From IMG/VR virus record IMGVR_UViG_3300027762_000009, positions 1 through 64,000 of that record: 64,000 nucleotides of DNA, one strand, 5' to 3'. Positions 1-8,890 of this stretch are shown one piece after another. Under the pieces are notes generated by a model, which ran no database searches, was not told where the DNA came from, and saw only the letters and a program-made list of their open reading frames with translations. The position numbers and the translations under genes are program-made. Within the stretch, counting starts at the first letter, position 1. Each line of letters opens with the position of its first letter. The stretch is from a virus.

Positions 1-96
1 AAAGGATATTGGTATAAGGTCTTGCAAGGAGAAATTCCGCCAAAACCTGAATACTTACAAATCTTATTTGGTCGTATGGTATCCAAAATAGGCTAA
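1..96 (+). CDS. 3' end of a gene cut by the window start (possibly the amidase gene)
   Basis: An open frame enters from the left edge and stops with TAA at 94-96, giving 31 residues that end in FGRMVSKIG. It lies just before tail and lysis-type genes. The window ends inside an amidase gene that still lacks its C-terminal part, so these residues could be that gene's end if the source molecule is circular. That link is inference; 31 residues are too few to name a family. Confidence 0.5.
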   Translation, partial: KGYWYKVLQGEIPPKPEYLQILFGRMVSKIG

Positions 97-119
97 TAAA
101 AAAAAAAGGGGTGTAATTT

Positions 120-758
120 ATGATAGCATCAAATCAAAGGTATTCTTTACAAGAAATTCGTGAATTATTGGACTTAGTGTTAGACCCAATTAACGGGGCG
201 CTAAAAACAGCTACAACCGTTAATGGAGGTACTATAAGTATAGAAGCAGGAACTAATCATATTGGTAAAACAGGATACACACTTAAAAAAATAGCTACGT
301 CTATTACAAGACCTGCGGACACCCAGGCTTATACAGTAGGTGACGCTATTACCAACAGCACTTCTGCACCTACTGTTTTTCAACTAGATTTATCAAGTGT
401 CGGAGCTGTCGCAGGGCAATCATTTGAAATAAGAAAAATAGCTATAGTAAGTTCTGTTAAGCAATCTACATTGCCATTGATTAATACTTATCTATCAGCT
501 ACTACATTTACATCAACTAATGATAATGCCGCTTTAGCCATTGACGATACAACAATGGAAGCTGGCGGATGTTGGGTTAATTTAGACGAGCAAAATTCTA
601 CAGCTAGTAATAGTAGAGTAGCAAAAAGTAATCTTAATGCTCCAATGATTTTAGCTGCTAACGACACTAAATTGTATGGGACATTACAAGCAGCCAATGC
701 TTATACTCCAGTAAGTGGAGAAAAATTTACAATAATAATTTGGGTTGCCTTATTGTAG
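120..758 (+). CDS. Phage structural protein, unknown role
   Basis: A 212-residue protein with ATG preceded by an A-rich GGGGTG site. Residues 80-110 contain SITRPADTQAYTVGDAI, a signature I associate with small beta-rich structural proteins of many tailed phages. The rest is Thr/Ser/Ala-rich and beta-predicted, with no enzyme motif. It stands in the late + strand block between the lysis-type gene end and a large tail protein, with 15 bases to the next gene. It is probably a virion appendage or decoration protein; the exact role is unknown. Confidence 0.55.
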   Translation: MIASNQRYSLQEIRELLDLVLDPINGALKTATTVNGGTISIEAGTNHIGKTGYTLKKIATSITRPADTQAYTVGDAITNSTSAPTVFQLDLSSVGAVAGQSFEIRKIAIVSSVKQSTLPLINTYLSATTFTSTNDNAALAIDDTTMEAGGCWVNLDEQNSTASNSRVAKSNLNAPMILAANDTKLYGTLQAANAYTPVSGEKFTIIIWVALL

Positions 759-773
759 AAGGAGGACACAAAA

Positions 774-2819
774 ATGTATTTCTTTTTTAATAGCGTACGT
801 GAGCGAAAATTAATTTTAGATGATGTATCTGTATCTTCTAGTGTAGCATATAGTTTGCGTAAACTAAAAAATAACTATGCGGGCAGTGCCATTAAGGTGA
901 GAAGGTCAAGCGACAATGCCGAACTAGACATAGGTTTTGTAAATGGAGAATTAGACACACAAGCTATAACTAATTTTTTAGAAAGTAATGTAATTACAAG
1001 TCCATTAGGTGTAGACGTAAATACAAATGGTGTGTCTGATAATTGGGGGAGTTATGCGGGAGCAACCACCACAACTTTTCAAGTTGCAAATAGTGAACAG
1101 ATAATTTCTATTGAAAATGCAAGTAATAAAAATGGTTCGGTAGTTGAAACACCTTATATTAGTATGACAGCAGGTGTTGGTTTAAAACTTAGTATTACAT
1201 TTAGAAAAACAGGAGATGTAAAAGGTGGTATTTATGTTAACTGTTTTAATTCCTCGAATGGATATTTAAGTACGATTGCTTATACCGAGTCTACATCGGA
1301 AACAGATACAATATTAATTGAAACAGGTACTACACCAGTAGATACAGCAAAAATACAAGTTGGAATGGGAATAAATGCACTTCAAATAGGAAATAGTGGT
1401 AGCGTTTATTTTTCAAATGTAGTATTATCACAAACTAATGTTAGTGCTTATGTAAGAACTTGGTACGATCAAAGTGGCAATGACAAAAATGCTATTCAAA
1501 CAGAAGTAGAATTTCAACCGAGAATAGTTAATGAAGGAACTATTGAAACGGGATTAAACTTTTTACAAGCTTCAAATTGTGCTATGACAATTACTGGATT
1601 TACTAGTTTACCAAATAACGATGATTTTACAACATACATTAAAGCAAAAGCTGTAACGGGAGAAGGTCACATACTATATTTTGGTGATAAATGGTTTAAT
1701 AAGAATATGTTTTTGATTGGTTACGACCAAGATAATACTAGGTTTGTATTTGATTTTAATACTGAAGGTGGAATGGTAAAAAGCAAACCATCAGGTGATA
1801 TTATTATTAAAAGTGGATTGAACAAAAATCTTGCTAACAATAAATATATAGAAGTTAATAATAATATTAACGAAACAACAACAGAAGAAACTATGGACAA
1901 TATAACCTCTAGTTATATAGGTAGGGCAAGTTGGGGCAATGATGAAAACTTTGGTGGCATATTAACTGATATTATTATATTTAATAGTTCTTTATCTGAA
2001 AGGGATGATGAATTAGTAAAAAATAATTTAGAATTAGTTGAAAATCCACCACTACTACTAGATATTGTAAGTGATTCTGTTTTAGCTTATGGATTGAAAA
2101 AATTTAGAACTGCCTATACCGGTAACTGTATACAAGTAAGAAGGTCGAGTGACAATAGCTTACTAGATATAGGCTTTGACTCCAACGGCAATTTAGATAC
2201 AACAGCGTTAAGTTCTTTTGTAGGTGAAGGGTCTGGATTTGTAAGAACTATATACGACCAAAGTGGTAATGGTACGAACGCAGTACAAACGGCAGCTAAC
2301 AACCAAGCCTTAATAGTAGATGCAGGAACTTACCTTGAAACAATGTATTTTTGGCCTTCTGCAAATCCAAGTTTTTATACAATTGGGGAAATAGCAAAAA
2401 TAATAAAAGAAACCGATTATACAATATATAACACATACCCTGCAATTTACGATACAAGTGCTAGAGGTATGAATGTATATCTAAATAATGCTACACAAGT
2501 TTGTATATTGAGGACATCGGGTACTAATTTTGAATTTAGAACACAAGACACTACATCAAGAACCTTTAGCTATGAAACATTAACAAAAGTAAAAGCAGGG
2601 CTAAATAGTGGACAAAGAGTATTAGAATTAAACGGAAGTTCAGTAACAGCAGGTTCTTCTGTTCCTCAAATGTCACAGTTAACAGAAGGATATGTAGGCA
2701 GACCTTCTTATGGGGCTTTATCTGAAAATGGGAAGTTTAAACTAGATAATTTAATTATCTTTAATAAATATTTATCAAGTGGTGACGACACAATAGTTAA
2801 AAACAAACTAGGTTGGTAG
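774..2819 (+). CDS. Tail/appendage protein with two arabinofuranosidase-B-like modules
   Basis: A 681-residue protein behind a GAAGGAGG site. Two related segments are visible. The first starts near residue 15 (AYSLRKL...VRRSSDN...DIGF) but is interrupted by about 140 residues of beta-rich, CBM-like sequence before its second half (VRTWYDQSGN, from about residue 226). The second runs from about 430 to 520 uninterrupted (AYGLKKF...VRRSSDN...VRTIYDQSGN). This pattern matches the alpha-L-arabinofuranosidase B catalytic-like fold seen in phage tail proteins. Each module is followed by a LamG-like jelly-roll segment ending in NLIIFNK-type strands. Likely role: cell-surface glycan binding or degradation. 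Catalysis is not shown. Confidence 0.6.
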   Translation: MYFFFNSVRERKLILDDVSVSSSVAYSLRKLKNNYAGSAIKVRRSSDNAELDIGFVNGELDTQAITNFLESNVITSPLGVDVNTNGVSDNWGSYAGATTTTFQVANSEQIISIENASNKNGSVVETPYISMTAGVGLKLSITFRKTGDVKGGIYVNCFNSSNGYLSTIAYTESTSETDTILIETGTTPVDTAKIQVGMGINALQIGNSGSVYFSNVVLSQTNVSAYVRTWYDQSGNDKNAIQTEVEFQPRIVNEGTIETGLNFLQASNCAMTITGFTSLPNNDDFTTYIKAKAVTGEGHILYFGDKWFNKNMFLIGYDQDNTRFVFDFNTEGGMVKSKPSGDIIIKSGLNKNLANNKYIEVNNNINETTTEETMDNITSSYIGRASWGNDENFGGILTDIIIFNSSLSERDDELVKNNLELVENPPLLLDIVSDSVLAYGLKKFRTAYTGNCIQVRRSSDNSLLDIGFDSNGNLDTTALSSFVGEGSGFVRTIYDQSGNGTNAVQTAANNQALIVDAGTYLETMYFWPSANPSFYTIGEIAKIIKETDYTIYNTYPAIYDTSARGMNVYLNNATQVCILRTSGTNFEFRTQDTTSRTFSYETLTKVKAGLNSGQRVLELNGSSVTAGSSVPQMSQLTEGYVGRPSYGALSENGKFKLDNLIIFNKYLSSGDDTIVKNKLGW

Positions 2820-2842
2820 AAATCAAAGTAAGGTGGTAAGCT

Positions 2843-2917
2843 ATGTTGTTTAAAATTTTTGCTTACTTTGTATTCATAGTAGGCATGTTGTACGAAAAGT
2901 TTTTCCAAAAAAATTAA
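2843..2917 (+). CDS. 24-residue hydrophobic peptide
   Basis: A short frame, ATG at 2843 to TAA at 2915-2917, preceded by AAGGTGGTAAG at good spacing. The peptide is mostly one hydrophobic helix (IFAYFVFIVGMLY) with a short basic tail (EKFFQKN), so it would be a single-pass membrane peptide. It fills the gap between the tail protein and the secreted protease gene. No family recognised; existence rests on the ribosome site, the fit between neighbours and the membrane character. Confidence 0.5.
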   Translation: MLFKIFAYFVFIVGMLYEKFFQKN

Positions 2918-2932
2918 AGAGGAGTGGTACAA

Positions 2933-3739
2933 ATGAAAACATTGAAATTTGTAATTGCAACAATGTTATGCATTACACTTTGTTTCTCAGTTTTTACACT
3001 CGCAACTGCACAAGAGGTTAGAAGAACAGGGTTAGATATTACCAAAGCCCCATCTGTTAGGGTATCATCACAAGATATAAGTTTAAGTGATGATGGGCGA
3101 GCATTGCCGCGCAGACATGATTGGAGAGAACTAGATGGTGTGACTCCTGTTAGAGACCAAGGTGATGCGGGTACTTGTTGGGCATTTGCTACCACGGGAC
3201 CTTTGGAACATGCAATTAAAATTAAAGATAGGGTAGATGTTGATTTATCAGAACAGTTTCTTGTAGCTTACAATGAAGAGGGATATGGCGTAGATGGTGG
3301 TTGGTTCGCACATGATTATCATAAAAAACCTGGGGCTGTTTTAGAATTTGATTTCCCTTATACGGCTAATGAAATACCTGTATGGAATAATCCAGAATAT
3401 AATCACCCATATAAGATTAAAAAATGGAGTTACAACTCCTTTTATACTATGTCTGTAGCTACTTCGCGTAGTATGAAGAAAGCAATTTACAAACATGGTT
3501 CTGTTGCCGCTGCTGTATATGCTGATAATACATTCATAAGATACAAGGGCGGAATATATAAAGGAGTTAAAAACAGTGAGCAAATTAATCATGCCGTAAT
3601 GTTAGTTGGTTGGGATGATTTACAAGGTGTGTGGATCCTTAAAAACTCATGGAGTACTGATTGGGGCGAAAAGGGTTATATGAGAATTAAATATGGTGCT
3701 AATAAGATTGGGTTCGCCGCGAACTACGTTGTGTACTAA
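2933..3739 (+). CDS. Secreted papain-like cysteine protease (peptidase C1 family)
   Basis: I start at ATG 2933 because AGAGGAG lies 8 bases upstream; an in-frame GTG at 2924 sits inside that site. The 268-residue product has a signal peptide (MKTLKFVIATMLC..., cleavage near ATAQ), a short pro-segment of about 30 residues, and a complete C1 catalytic set: oxyanion Gln76 (VRDQG), nucleophile Cys82 (GTCWAFA), His220 (NHAVMLVGW) and Asn238 (KNSWSTDWGEKGY). Such proteases are rare in phage. It sits with tail and lysis genes and may act on host surface or spore-coat proteins, or be cargo. Activity is predicted from motifs; the target is unknown. Confidence 0.85.
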   Translation: MKTLKFVIATMLCITLCFSVFTLATAQEVRRTGLDITKAPSVRVSSQDISLSDDGRALPRRHDWRELDGVTPVRDQGDAGTCWAFATTGPLEHAIKIKDRVDVDLSEQFLVAYNEEGYGVDGGWFAHDYHKKPGAVLEFDFPYTANEIPVWNNPEYNHPYKIKKWSYNSFYTMSVATSRSMKKAIYKHGSVAAAVYADNTFIRYKGGIYKGVKNSEQINHAVMLVGWDDLQGVWILKNSWSTDWGEKGYMRIKYGANKIGFAANYVVY

Positions 3740-3786
3740 TTGTTTAGCCGATAAAAAAAAAATCAAATTAAGGGAGGTAATTTAAT

Positions 3787-3978
3787 ATGCAAAAAACCTT
3801 AACTATGAAAAAATGGTACAGCTCTAAAACACTTTGGGCAAATGGTCTTGCTTTCGCTGCTATTGTTTTTCAGTTAATTTTAGACCAGGAAGTTATAGGT
3901 GCTGAGGCACAAGTAGCAATACTTAGTTTACTTAATGTTATACTACGTATAATAACAAAAGAATCTATTGAGTGGTAA
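3787..3978 (+). CDS. Small membrane protein, holin-like
   Basis: A 63-residue protein behind a strong AGGGAGGTAATTTAAT ribosome site. It has one clear hydrophobic segment (ANGLAFAAIVFQLIL) and a second amphipathic one (QVAILSLLNVILRIITK). The SSKTLWAN...ILRIITKE pattern is common in small phage proteins encoded near lysins. It is the last gene of the late block before a terminator. Possibly a holin or holin accessory; an in-frame ATG seven codons in is an alternative start. Confidence 0.55.
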   Translation: MQKTLTMKKWYSSKTLWANGLAFAAIVFQLILDQEVIGAEAQVAILSLLNVILRIITKESIEW

Positions 3979-3994
3979 TTAATCACTTAATTGT

Positions 3995-4025
3995 AAACCC
4001 TCTATTATAGAGGGTTTCTTTTTTA
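3995..4025 (+). terminator. Rho-independent terminator of the late operon
   Basis: A perfect 10-bp stem AAACCCTCTA / TAGAGGGTTT with a 3-nt loop (3995-4017) is followed by CTTTTTTTA. It closes the rightward late transcript after the small membrane protein. Confidence 0.85.
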
Positions 4026-4117
4026 TGGTTTTTAGAGATAGGCGATAGATCGCCCGCCTGTTTGTTCCTTATAAAGTTAGTTCATTTGGATGACAAGATA
4101 CAAAATAGGGTTTCTTG

Positions 4118-4147
4118 GAATAATTTGAGCGCATTTGGGAAATAATA
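4118..4147 (+). promoter_or_regulatory. Candidate forespore (sigma-G/F type) promoter of the SASP gene
   Basis: GAATA (4118-4122), an 18-base spacer, then AATAATA (4141-4147). The sigma-G consensus is GNATR-N18-CATNNTA, so only the first base of the -10 deviates. It lies about 50 bases upstream of a spore-protein gene, where such a promoter is expected. In AT-rich DNA chance matches occur, so this is a candidate only. Confidence 0.4.
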
Positions 4148-4194
4148 ATAATAGATGATAAATTCATCAATCTTATTATCAGGAGGATATAAAT

Positions 4195-4503
4195 ATGCCA
4201 AGACGTGGAGGAAGACATTACGTATTAGTTAAAGGAGCGGAACAAGCTTTAGATAAGTTTAAGATGGAAATTGCAGCAGACCTAGGATTAGATCATAAAG
4301 TAGATGCTGATGGAACATTTAAAAACTTCTCAACTATTGAAGTAGGTAAAATAGGTGGAGAAATGGTAAGAAGAATACAAGCAGCAGGTGAATATGCTAT
4401 TATGGAAAGATATCGTAAGGGTGAATTAAGATTAATGCCTGAGGATGTATTACCCGATCCAAAGAACGTACGTGAAGTATCTAACAATGGTAATAAAGTA
4501 TAA
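4195..4503 (+). CDS. Alpha/beta-type small acid-soluble spore protein (SASP)
   Basis: A 102-residue protein preceded by AGGAGGATATAAAT. It carries both SASP signatures: an N-terminal helix with a GPR-protease-type site (ALDKFKMEIAADLGL, residues 18-32) and the DNA-binding helix GKIGGEMVRRI (51-61). Alpha/beta SASPs coat DNA in dormant spores, push it toward an A-like form and protect it from UV and heat. The basic start MPRRGG resembles SASPs of Clostridia. It stands alone between two terminators with its own forespore-type promoter candidate, so it is an independent transcription unit. Known precedent: sspC lies in the SP-beta prophage of Bacillus subtilis. The role here, protecting phage or host DNA in spores, is inference. 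Confidence 0.85.
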   Translation: MPRRGGRHYVLVKGAEQALDKFKMEIAADLGLDHKVDADGTFKNFSTIEVGKIGGEMVRRIQAAGEYAIMERYRKGELRLMPEDVLPDPKNVREVSNNGNKV

Positions 4504-4510
4504 AAAAAAA

Positions 4511-4549
4511 AAGACACTGGAAATTAATCCGGTGTCTTCTTTTTTTTTT
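4511..4549. terminator. Bidirectional terminator between SASP and reductase genes
   Basis: AAGACACTGG (4511-4520) pairs with CCGGTGTCTT (4529-4538) with one G-T wobble. A T-tract follows on the + strand, and an A-tract before it gives a U-tract on the - strand. It serves both convergent genes. Confidence 0.85.
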
Positions 4550-4559
4550 ACGCAAAACA

Positions 4560-7500
4560 CTAACATTTACTAAAACCACAATTATAACAAACAACACAAC
4601 CCTCAGCTCTTATAATTGACTCTTTACACTCAGGACACACCGTTCCCATTTCAATAAACTCGTCGGATTCTTCCATAGGAATAATAGAATCTAATTCTAC
4701 AGAGTCTCTCGATAATTGAGTTAAACACTCTAAACCATCAGTAGTTTCTTCTGTTATATCCTCACTAAGCAGATTAACTACATCTTTTAATACACGCCCT
4801 ATTACATCTGGACATGATTTACCCTTTAATGTTGAATCCTTCCCAGCCTGATGTCTAAAATTATCACAACGTACAGAATTAAGCTGATCTATGATCTCCT
4901 CTGCAGGAACTCCATAGCGCAATGCAATAGAAATCAATCGTGCCATACCATCAGCATATCCGGCACACCCACCACCTGATAATCTTAATAGAGTCTCATA
5001 CGGACGATCACCTACAGTATTCACAGTAATCAACATCTTACCACAGCCTGTAGATACCTGTTTTGTAATCCCAGTTAATTCCTCAGGTCTTTTAAGTGGC
5101 TTAATTTCCTTTTGAGGCTCCATCAAAGCGGATTGGCGGTATTCACAATCACCACACACTGGTACGTCCGCAGATTCAGACGTATCTGCTTTTTCTTTGT
5201 TATTTTCACCCTTAGAAAGAGGTTGACTATTTCTTGAACCATCTCTATATACTGTAATACCTTTACAACCTAATTTATAGGCAAAGAGAAAAGATTCTTG
5301 TATTTCTTCAGGCGACACGCCATTATCAAAGTTGATGGTCTTTGATACTGCATTATCTGTATATTCTTGAAAAGCTGCTTGCATACGAATATGTTCAAAC
5401 GGATGTATTTCATTAGATATCTTAAATACCTCAACTAATTCAGGCATAATAGCATTAGCTCTTTGTACAGAGCCTGTTTCTTTAACTAAATCTAATATAT
5501 GCTGTTTCACATCGGTACCTAAATTAAAATTCTCTAATGCTTGTAAGAAACAGCTATCATACATAGTCATCGTATCTCCATCGGCAAGAGTTTTAGTTGT
5601 TAATAAGCCAAACAACGGTTCAATACCGCTTGATACACCCGCAATAATGCTTAACGTACCAGTGGGTGCGATTGTTGTCGTAGTAGCATTCCGAATTGAC
5701 ACACCCTCAGATGCCCATACTGAGTATTCCCAATTAGGAAATACCCCTTTAGTTTGTGCTAATAGCATAGAAGTTTCTTTAGATACGTCGTCTATAAAAT
5801 GCATTATTCTTTCCGCCAATAAAAGAGCTTCTGCGGAATCATAAGGGATGCCTAATTTGAATAACATATTAGCCCAACCCATTACACCTAAACCAATTTT
5901 TCTATTCTTTTTAACTTGTATTTCTATTTGGGGTAGTGGATATTTATTGATGTCAATTACGTTGTCTAGAAAACGCACAGCTATTTGAGTAACCGTTTTC
6001 AAGCGACTCCAATTAATACTTAAATCTGCTTCTCCTTTTACGACATAATCTAAAACCATATTTGATAAATTAATTGACCCTAAGTTACAAGCCTCATAAG
6101 GTAATAAAGGTTGTTCGCCGCAATTATGAATTAAAACATAATTAGCAAAGAAATTATGGCACTCTTCTACTTCCATATCATAAACATCTTCAGTATAGTC
6201 TAAGGGTACCACAGAAAGAAGACGCATATTAGCTCCTACAGGATGTACTCCCAATTTATTAGACCAATTTTTATCTTCTTTTATATTGGGTAGCCATCTA
6301 CCTGTAGAGGGATCATGTTGCATCCAATCAATATGACCCTTATTGCTTAAAACAGAATGATCTCCATGATTTAACACTTCTAAATTACTAAAGGCATTGT
6401 TTTTTCTATTATTGTCTTTATGATGTACATCCTTACCAGCCATATCTCCATAATAATGCTGAGCAATAAAAATATGTTCAGCAGGTACACTAGACCCAGT
6501 TCCAGTTAAATACACTTTAGTATATCTTTGATTTTTGGGTGCTACATTTAAAGCTACTAATTTATCAGTAGGTAGTAAATATTGAGCTTCTATATAACCT
6601 CTATTACGTGTATAAAATTTATGATCCGGTGTACAAATAACATTACCTTTAGTTGTAGATACTTTTAGCAATTTAGCATTCATCTTAGTTAGACGAATAT
6701 TTTTTGCTTTACGTATAGTCAATTGATATTTATCATTTACGCAATAAACATCAATCTCCTTTCCAACTAAATCTTTAATAGCAATCATACCCTCAACTGT
6801 TTTAATTAATGTATCACCAACTACGCAAGGATTAGTACTTTCTATATCTCCTAATGCAGGAAGTGTATTGTGTTTATTTATTTCATCTATGAAAATAACT
6901 CCAGGTTCTCCTGTGGTCCAGGCGCGTGTACTTATTTTATCCCATATTAATTTAGGATCTATTTTAGCATAGTCAATATTACCAAATTTTAAAGTAAAAG
7001 GGGTGTTATTTGAGAGGCATTGCATAAATTCTTCAGTTATAGCTACAGACATATTAAAATTAGTGAGTTGCTCTAAGTCTGCCTTAGCATCTATAAATTC
7101 CAATATATCAGGATGATCTATACGCATAACAGCCATATTAGCTCCACGACGGGCTCCTCCTTGTTTTACTTCTTCAGTTGCGGCGTTGAATACTCGCATA
7201 AAGCTTAATGGACCACTTGCCTCACCCACTGTACTTGTAACTGGATCTTCCTTAGGACGCAATCTACTAAAGTTAAATCCAGTTCCTCCCCCTGTTTTCT
7301 GAATAAGGGCCATATCTTTGATTGCTTGAAAGATACCTTCCATTGAATCCTCTACAGGTACAACAAAACATGCAGCCAATTGTCCTAGAGGTCTTCCTGC
7401 ATTCATTAATGTAGGTGAATTGGGTAAAAAATCTAATGAAGCCATGATATTGTAGAATTGTTTGGTTAATTTGTCTACAGCTTTATCTATTTCTTCTCGA

Positions 7501-7667
7501 TTATATTTAGCTTCCTGTAAATAAACTATCTCCGCTTTGGCAACACACTCAGCAACACGTAAAAACATTTCTTCCGGTGTCTCACCTCTTAAATATCTCT
7601 TCTTTAATACACGAAATGCATTTTCAGTTAACGCTTTTACTGGTTGAAATTGTATTTCTGAATACAT
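4560..7667 (-). CDS. nrdJ: Adenosylcobalamin-dependent (class II) ribonucleoside reductase with intein
   Basis: A 1035-residue precursor, start ATG at 7667 behind AAGGAGGAG. The extein (about 800 residues after splicing) matches class II Nrd[23 protein letters not shown], the radical-site stretch [20 protein letters not shown], and [21 protein letters not shown]-type C-terminal domain (about 850-950) and a Cys-rich tail (CPECKES...[12 protein letters not shown]) follow, the tail probably relaying reducing equivalents. An intein occupies residues 281-515, immediately before the thiyl-radical cysteine, so the enzyme is inactive until splicing. It makes deoxynucleotides from ribonucleotides without oxygen, which suits an anaerobic host that has or imports B12. 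It is the last gene of the leftward early operon. Confidence 0.93.
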   Translation of the reverse strand: MYSEIQFQPVKALTENAFRVLKKRYLRGETPEEMFLRVAECVAKAEIVYLQEAKYNREEIDKAVDKLTKQFYNIMASLDFLPNSPTLMNAGRPLGQLAACFVVPVEDSMEGIFQAIKDMALIQKTGGGTGFNFSRLRPKEDPVTSTVGEASGPLSFMRVFNAATEEVKQGGARRGANMAVMRIDHPDILEFIDAKADLEQLTNFNMSVAITEEFMQCLSNNTPFTLKFGNIDYAKIDPKLIWDKISTRAWTTGEPGVIFIDEINKHNTLPALGDIESTNPCVVGDTLIKTVEGMIAIKDLVGKEIDVYCVNDKYQLTIRKAKNIRLTKMNAKLLKVSTTKGNVICTPDHKFYTRNRGYIEAQYLLPTDKLVALNVAPKNQRYTKVYLTGTGSSVPAEHIFIAQHYYGDMAGKDVHHKDNNRKNNAFSNLEVLNHGDHSVLSNKGHIDWMQHDPSTGRWLPNIKEDKNWSNKLGVHPVGANMRLLSVVPLDYTEDVYDMEVEECHNFFANYVLIHNCGEQPLLPYEACNLGSINLSNMVLDYVVKGEADLSINWSRLKTVTQIAVRFLDNVIDINKYPLPQIEIQVKKNRKIGLGVMGWANMLFKLGIPYDSAEALLLAERIMHFIDDVSKETSMLLAQTKGVFPNWEYSVWASEGVSIRNATTTTIAPTGTLSIIAGVSSGIEPLFGLLTTKTLADGDTMTMYDSCFLQALENFNLGTDVKQHILDLVKETGSVQRANAIMPELVEVFKISNEIHPFEHIRMQAAFQEYTDNAVSKTINFDNGVSPEEIQESFLFAYKLGCKGITVYRDGSRNSQPLSKGENNKEKADTSESADVPVCGDCEYRQSALMEPQKEIKPLKRPEELTGITKQVSTGCGKMLITVNTVGDRPYETLLRLSGGGCAGYADGMARLISIALRYGVPAEEIIDQLNSVRCDNFRHQAGKDSTLKGKSCPDVIGRVLKDVVNLLSEDITEETTDGLECLTQLSRDSVELDSIIPMEESDEFIEMGTVCPECKESIIRAEGCVVCYNCGFSKC
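6123..6827 (-). mobile_element. Intein with HNH homing endonuclease inside nrdJ
   Basis: 235 residues begin with Cys ([10 protein letters not shown]) and end in VLIHN before extein Cys516. Splicing blocks are visible: block A CVVGDTLI, block B TPDHKFYT (TxxH), block [16 protein letters not shown] and block G VLIHN/C. Between B and F lies an HNH-type segment ([19 protein letters not shown]). All residues needed for protein splicing (Cys1, TxxH, terminal HN, Cys+1) are present, so it should be active. The +1 residue is the catalytic radical cysteine, a highly conserved insertion site. Confidence 0.9.
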
Positions 7668-7679
7668 TTTAACTCCTCC

Positions 7680-8243
7680 TTAGTTATTTATATTTTCACG
7701 ATATTTCAATAAAATCTGCTGGTATTTCTCTGTTTTGAAATATCCGCAGGAATTAAACTCAAAACACCATCCACGATAGACACATTCCGGGACACATACA
7801 CTAACTAATTCAGGTTCAAAATCCTTGATAGAAGATAAAAAAGCAGTCCAAGTGACAACTGTCTCAGGTGCTGCGCAGCCAGTGCACAATCTTCTACGCG
7901 AAATGTTAATAATTGCCTGTGCATTTACTTCGATTTCATGTTCGACAAAATTACTTTGAGGTAAATCATCACGAGCAATTCCAGTACGATCAGATCTTTG
8001 TGTACGAACAAAATGCAGGATACCTACCCAATGTCTTACTAAATGGACAGAAATCCATGATTTAAGTTCATACCATTTAGCTTTGAAGATAAGTTGACGT
8101 ATAGGTGAATGTTCACACAGCAATACCTGTTTTTTCCATCTAGGAGAGGGCTCTCGCTTGCCCTCAGCCTTGTTTACGGTAGTTCTCGCGGAATTAAGAA
8201 CCTCTTTCCACGTTCCTTTACTTCCCAAGAATCTTATAAACAT
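7680..8243 (-). CDS. ThyX-like (FAD-dependent thymidylate synthase superfamily) protein
   Basis: 187 residues, ATG behind AGGAGGTTACT. The layout EHSPIRQL...SVHLVRHWVGILHFVRTQRSDR...NAQAIINISRRRLC resembles a phage/Firmicute branch usually placed near ThyX. The classic RHRxxS signature is altered to RHWVGI, and a Cys-rich tail (VPECVYRGWCFEFNSCGYF) is extra. Its position next to the reductase supports a dTMP-making role. Whether it is a true thymidylate synthase or makes another pyrimidine change cannot be decided here. Confidence 0.55.
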   Translation of the reverse strand: MFIRFLGSKGTWKEVLNSARTTVNKAEGKREPSPRWKKQVLLCEHSPIRQLIFKAKWYELKSWISVHLVRHWVGILHFVRTQRSDRTGIARDDLPQSNFVEHEIEVNAQAIINISRRRLCTGCAAPETVVTWTAFLSSIKDFEPELVSVCVPECVYRGWCFEFNSCGYFKTEKYQQILLKYRENINN

Positions 8244-8252
8244 AGTAACCTC

Positions 8253-8573
8253 CTATTTGAATTCAAATTCAAGAGCCAGTTCGGTTTTAACCCATTTCTT
8301 CATATCGTTAATAGTTACTAAACCTTCTTTCGCGCAAATCAAATCATTTTGTACACGTTTAACTACATCATTTATCTTCGTCTTGTCTAGTTGTGCCACG
8401 TCATGCAGTGATATGCAGAAGAGATAAGACATCCTTTCAATCACTTCTTTTTTAAGTATTTCCTTTTGTGCTTCTATTGCTGCTCTTAATAGATGTTCAA
8501 ACTGTGGTTCAGTTATAGTTACCTTCTTTGATACAACACCATTCTTTCTTCTATCAGCCCTATTCATCGACAT
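8253..8573 (-). CDS. Unknown phage protein
   Basis: I start at ATG 8573 (MSMNRADRRKNG) because GGAGGG lies upstream and NRADRR openings are typical of small phage proteins; a longer frame exists but has no ribosome site. The 106-residue product is helical and charged, without a recognised motif. It lies between the ThyX-like gene and a small putative zinc protein whose 3' end it overlaps by 14 bases. Function unknown. Confidence 0.55.
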   Translation of the reverse strand: MSMNRADRRKNGVVSKKVTITEPQFEHLLRAAIEAQKEILKKEVIERMSYLFCISLHDVAQLDKTKINDVVKRVQNDLICAKEGLVTINDMKKWVKTELALEFEFK

Positions 8574-8871
8574 GCATAACCCTCCCTGTACGTATATAGT
8601 TCGAAGACATAAAATCACACATCCTATTTTCTTTTGCCCAAAATTCGAAAGTATTCTCTTTATGTTCAATCCGAAGATATAACATATAAAGATAGACTAA
8701 AATTGGTATTCTTTTCTTTTCACCATTTTCGTAATACTTAAAATGTAAATTAGAATGCTTTGTTACGCAATAATGACACCAATTTTTCTTTAGGGGAAAT
8801 AACTTAATAAAACGAATTAAATTTACTCTCTGTAAATACTTCGGTGGTTCAACACTAGTCATATCATCCAT
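8560..8871 (-). CDS. Unknown small protein with CxxC...H motif
   Basis: A 103-residue frame between the polymerase gene and the preceding entry. It contains WCHYCVTKHSNLHFKYYENG near residues 31-50, a possible metal site (CxxC...H). An AAGGAG site lies about 15 bases before ATG 8871, longer than usual, so the start is uncertain. The lack of other frames here and the tight fit between neighbours support it as a gene. Function unknown. Confidence 0.5.
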   Translation of the reverse strand: MDDMTSVEPPKYLQRVNLIRFIKLFPLKKNWCHYCVTKHSNLHFKYYENGEKKRIPILVYLYMLYLRIEHKENTFEFWAKENRMCDFMSSNYIRTGRVMHVDE

Positions 8872-8890
8872 ATCAACTATATTAATCTCC

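Noticed and set aside
7668-7679. Cobalamin riboswitch for the B12-dependent reductase
   Set aside because: The gap to the upstream gene is only 12 bases and no B12-box sequence is seen nearby.
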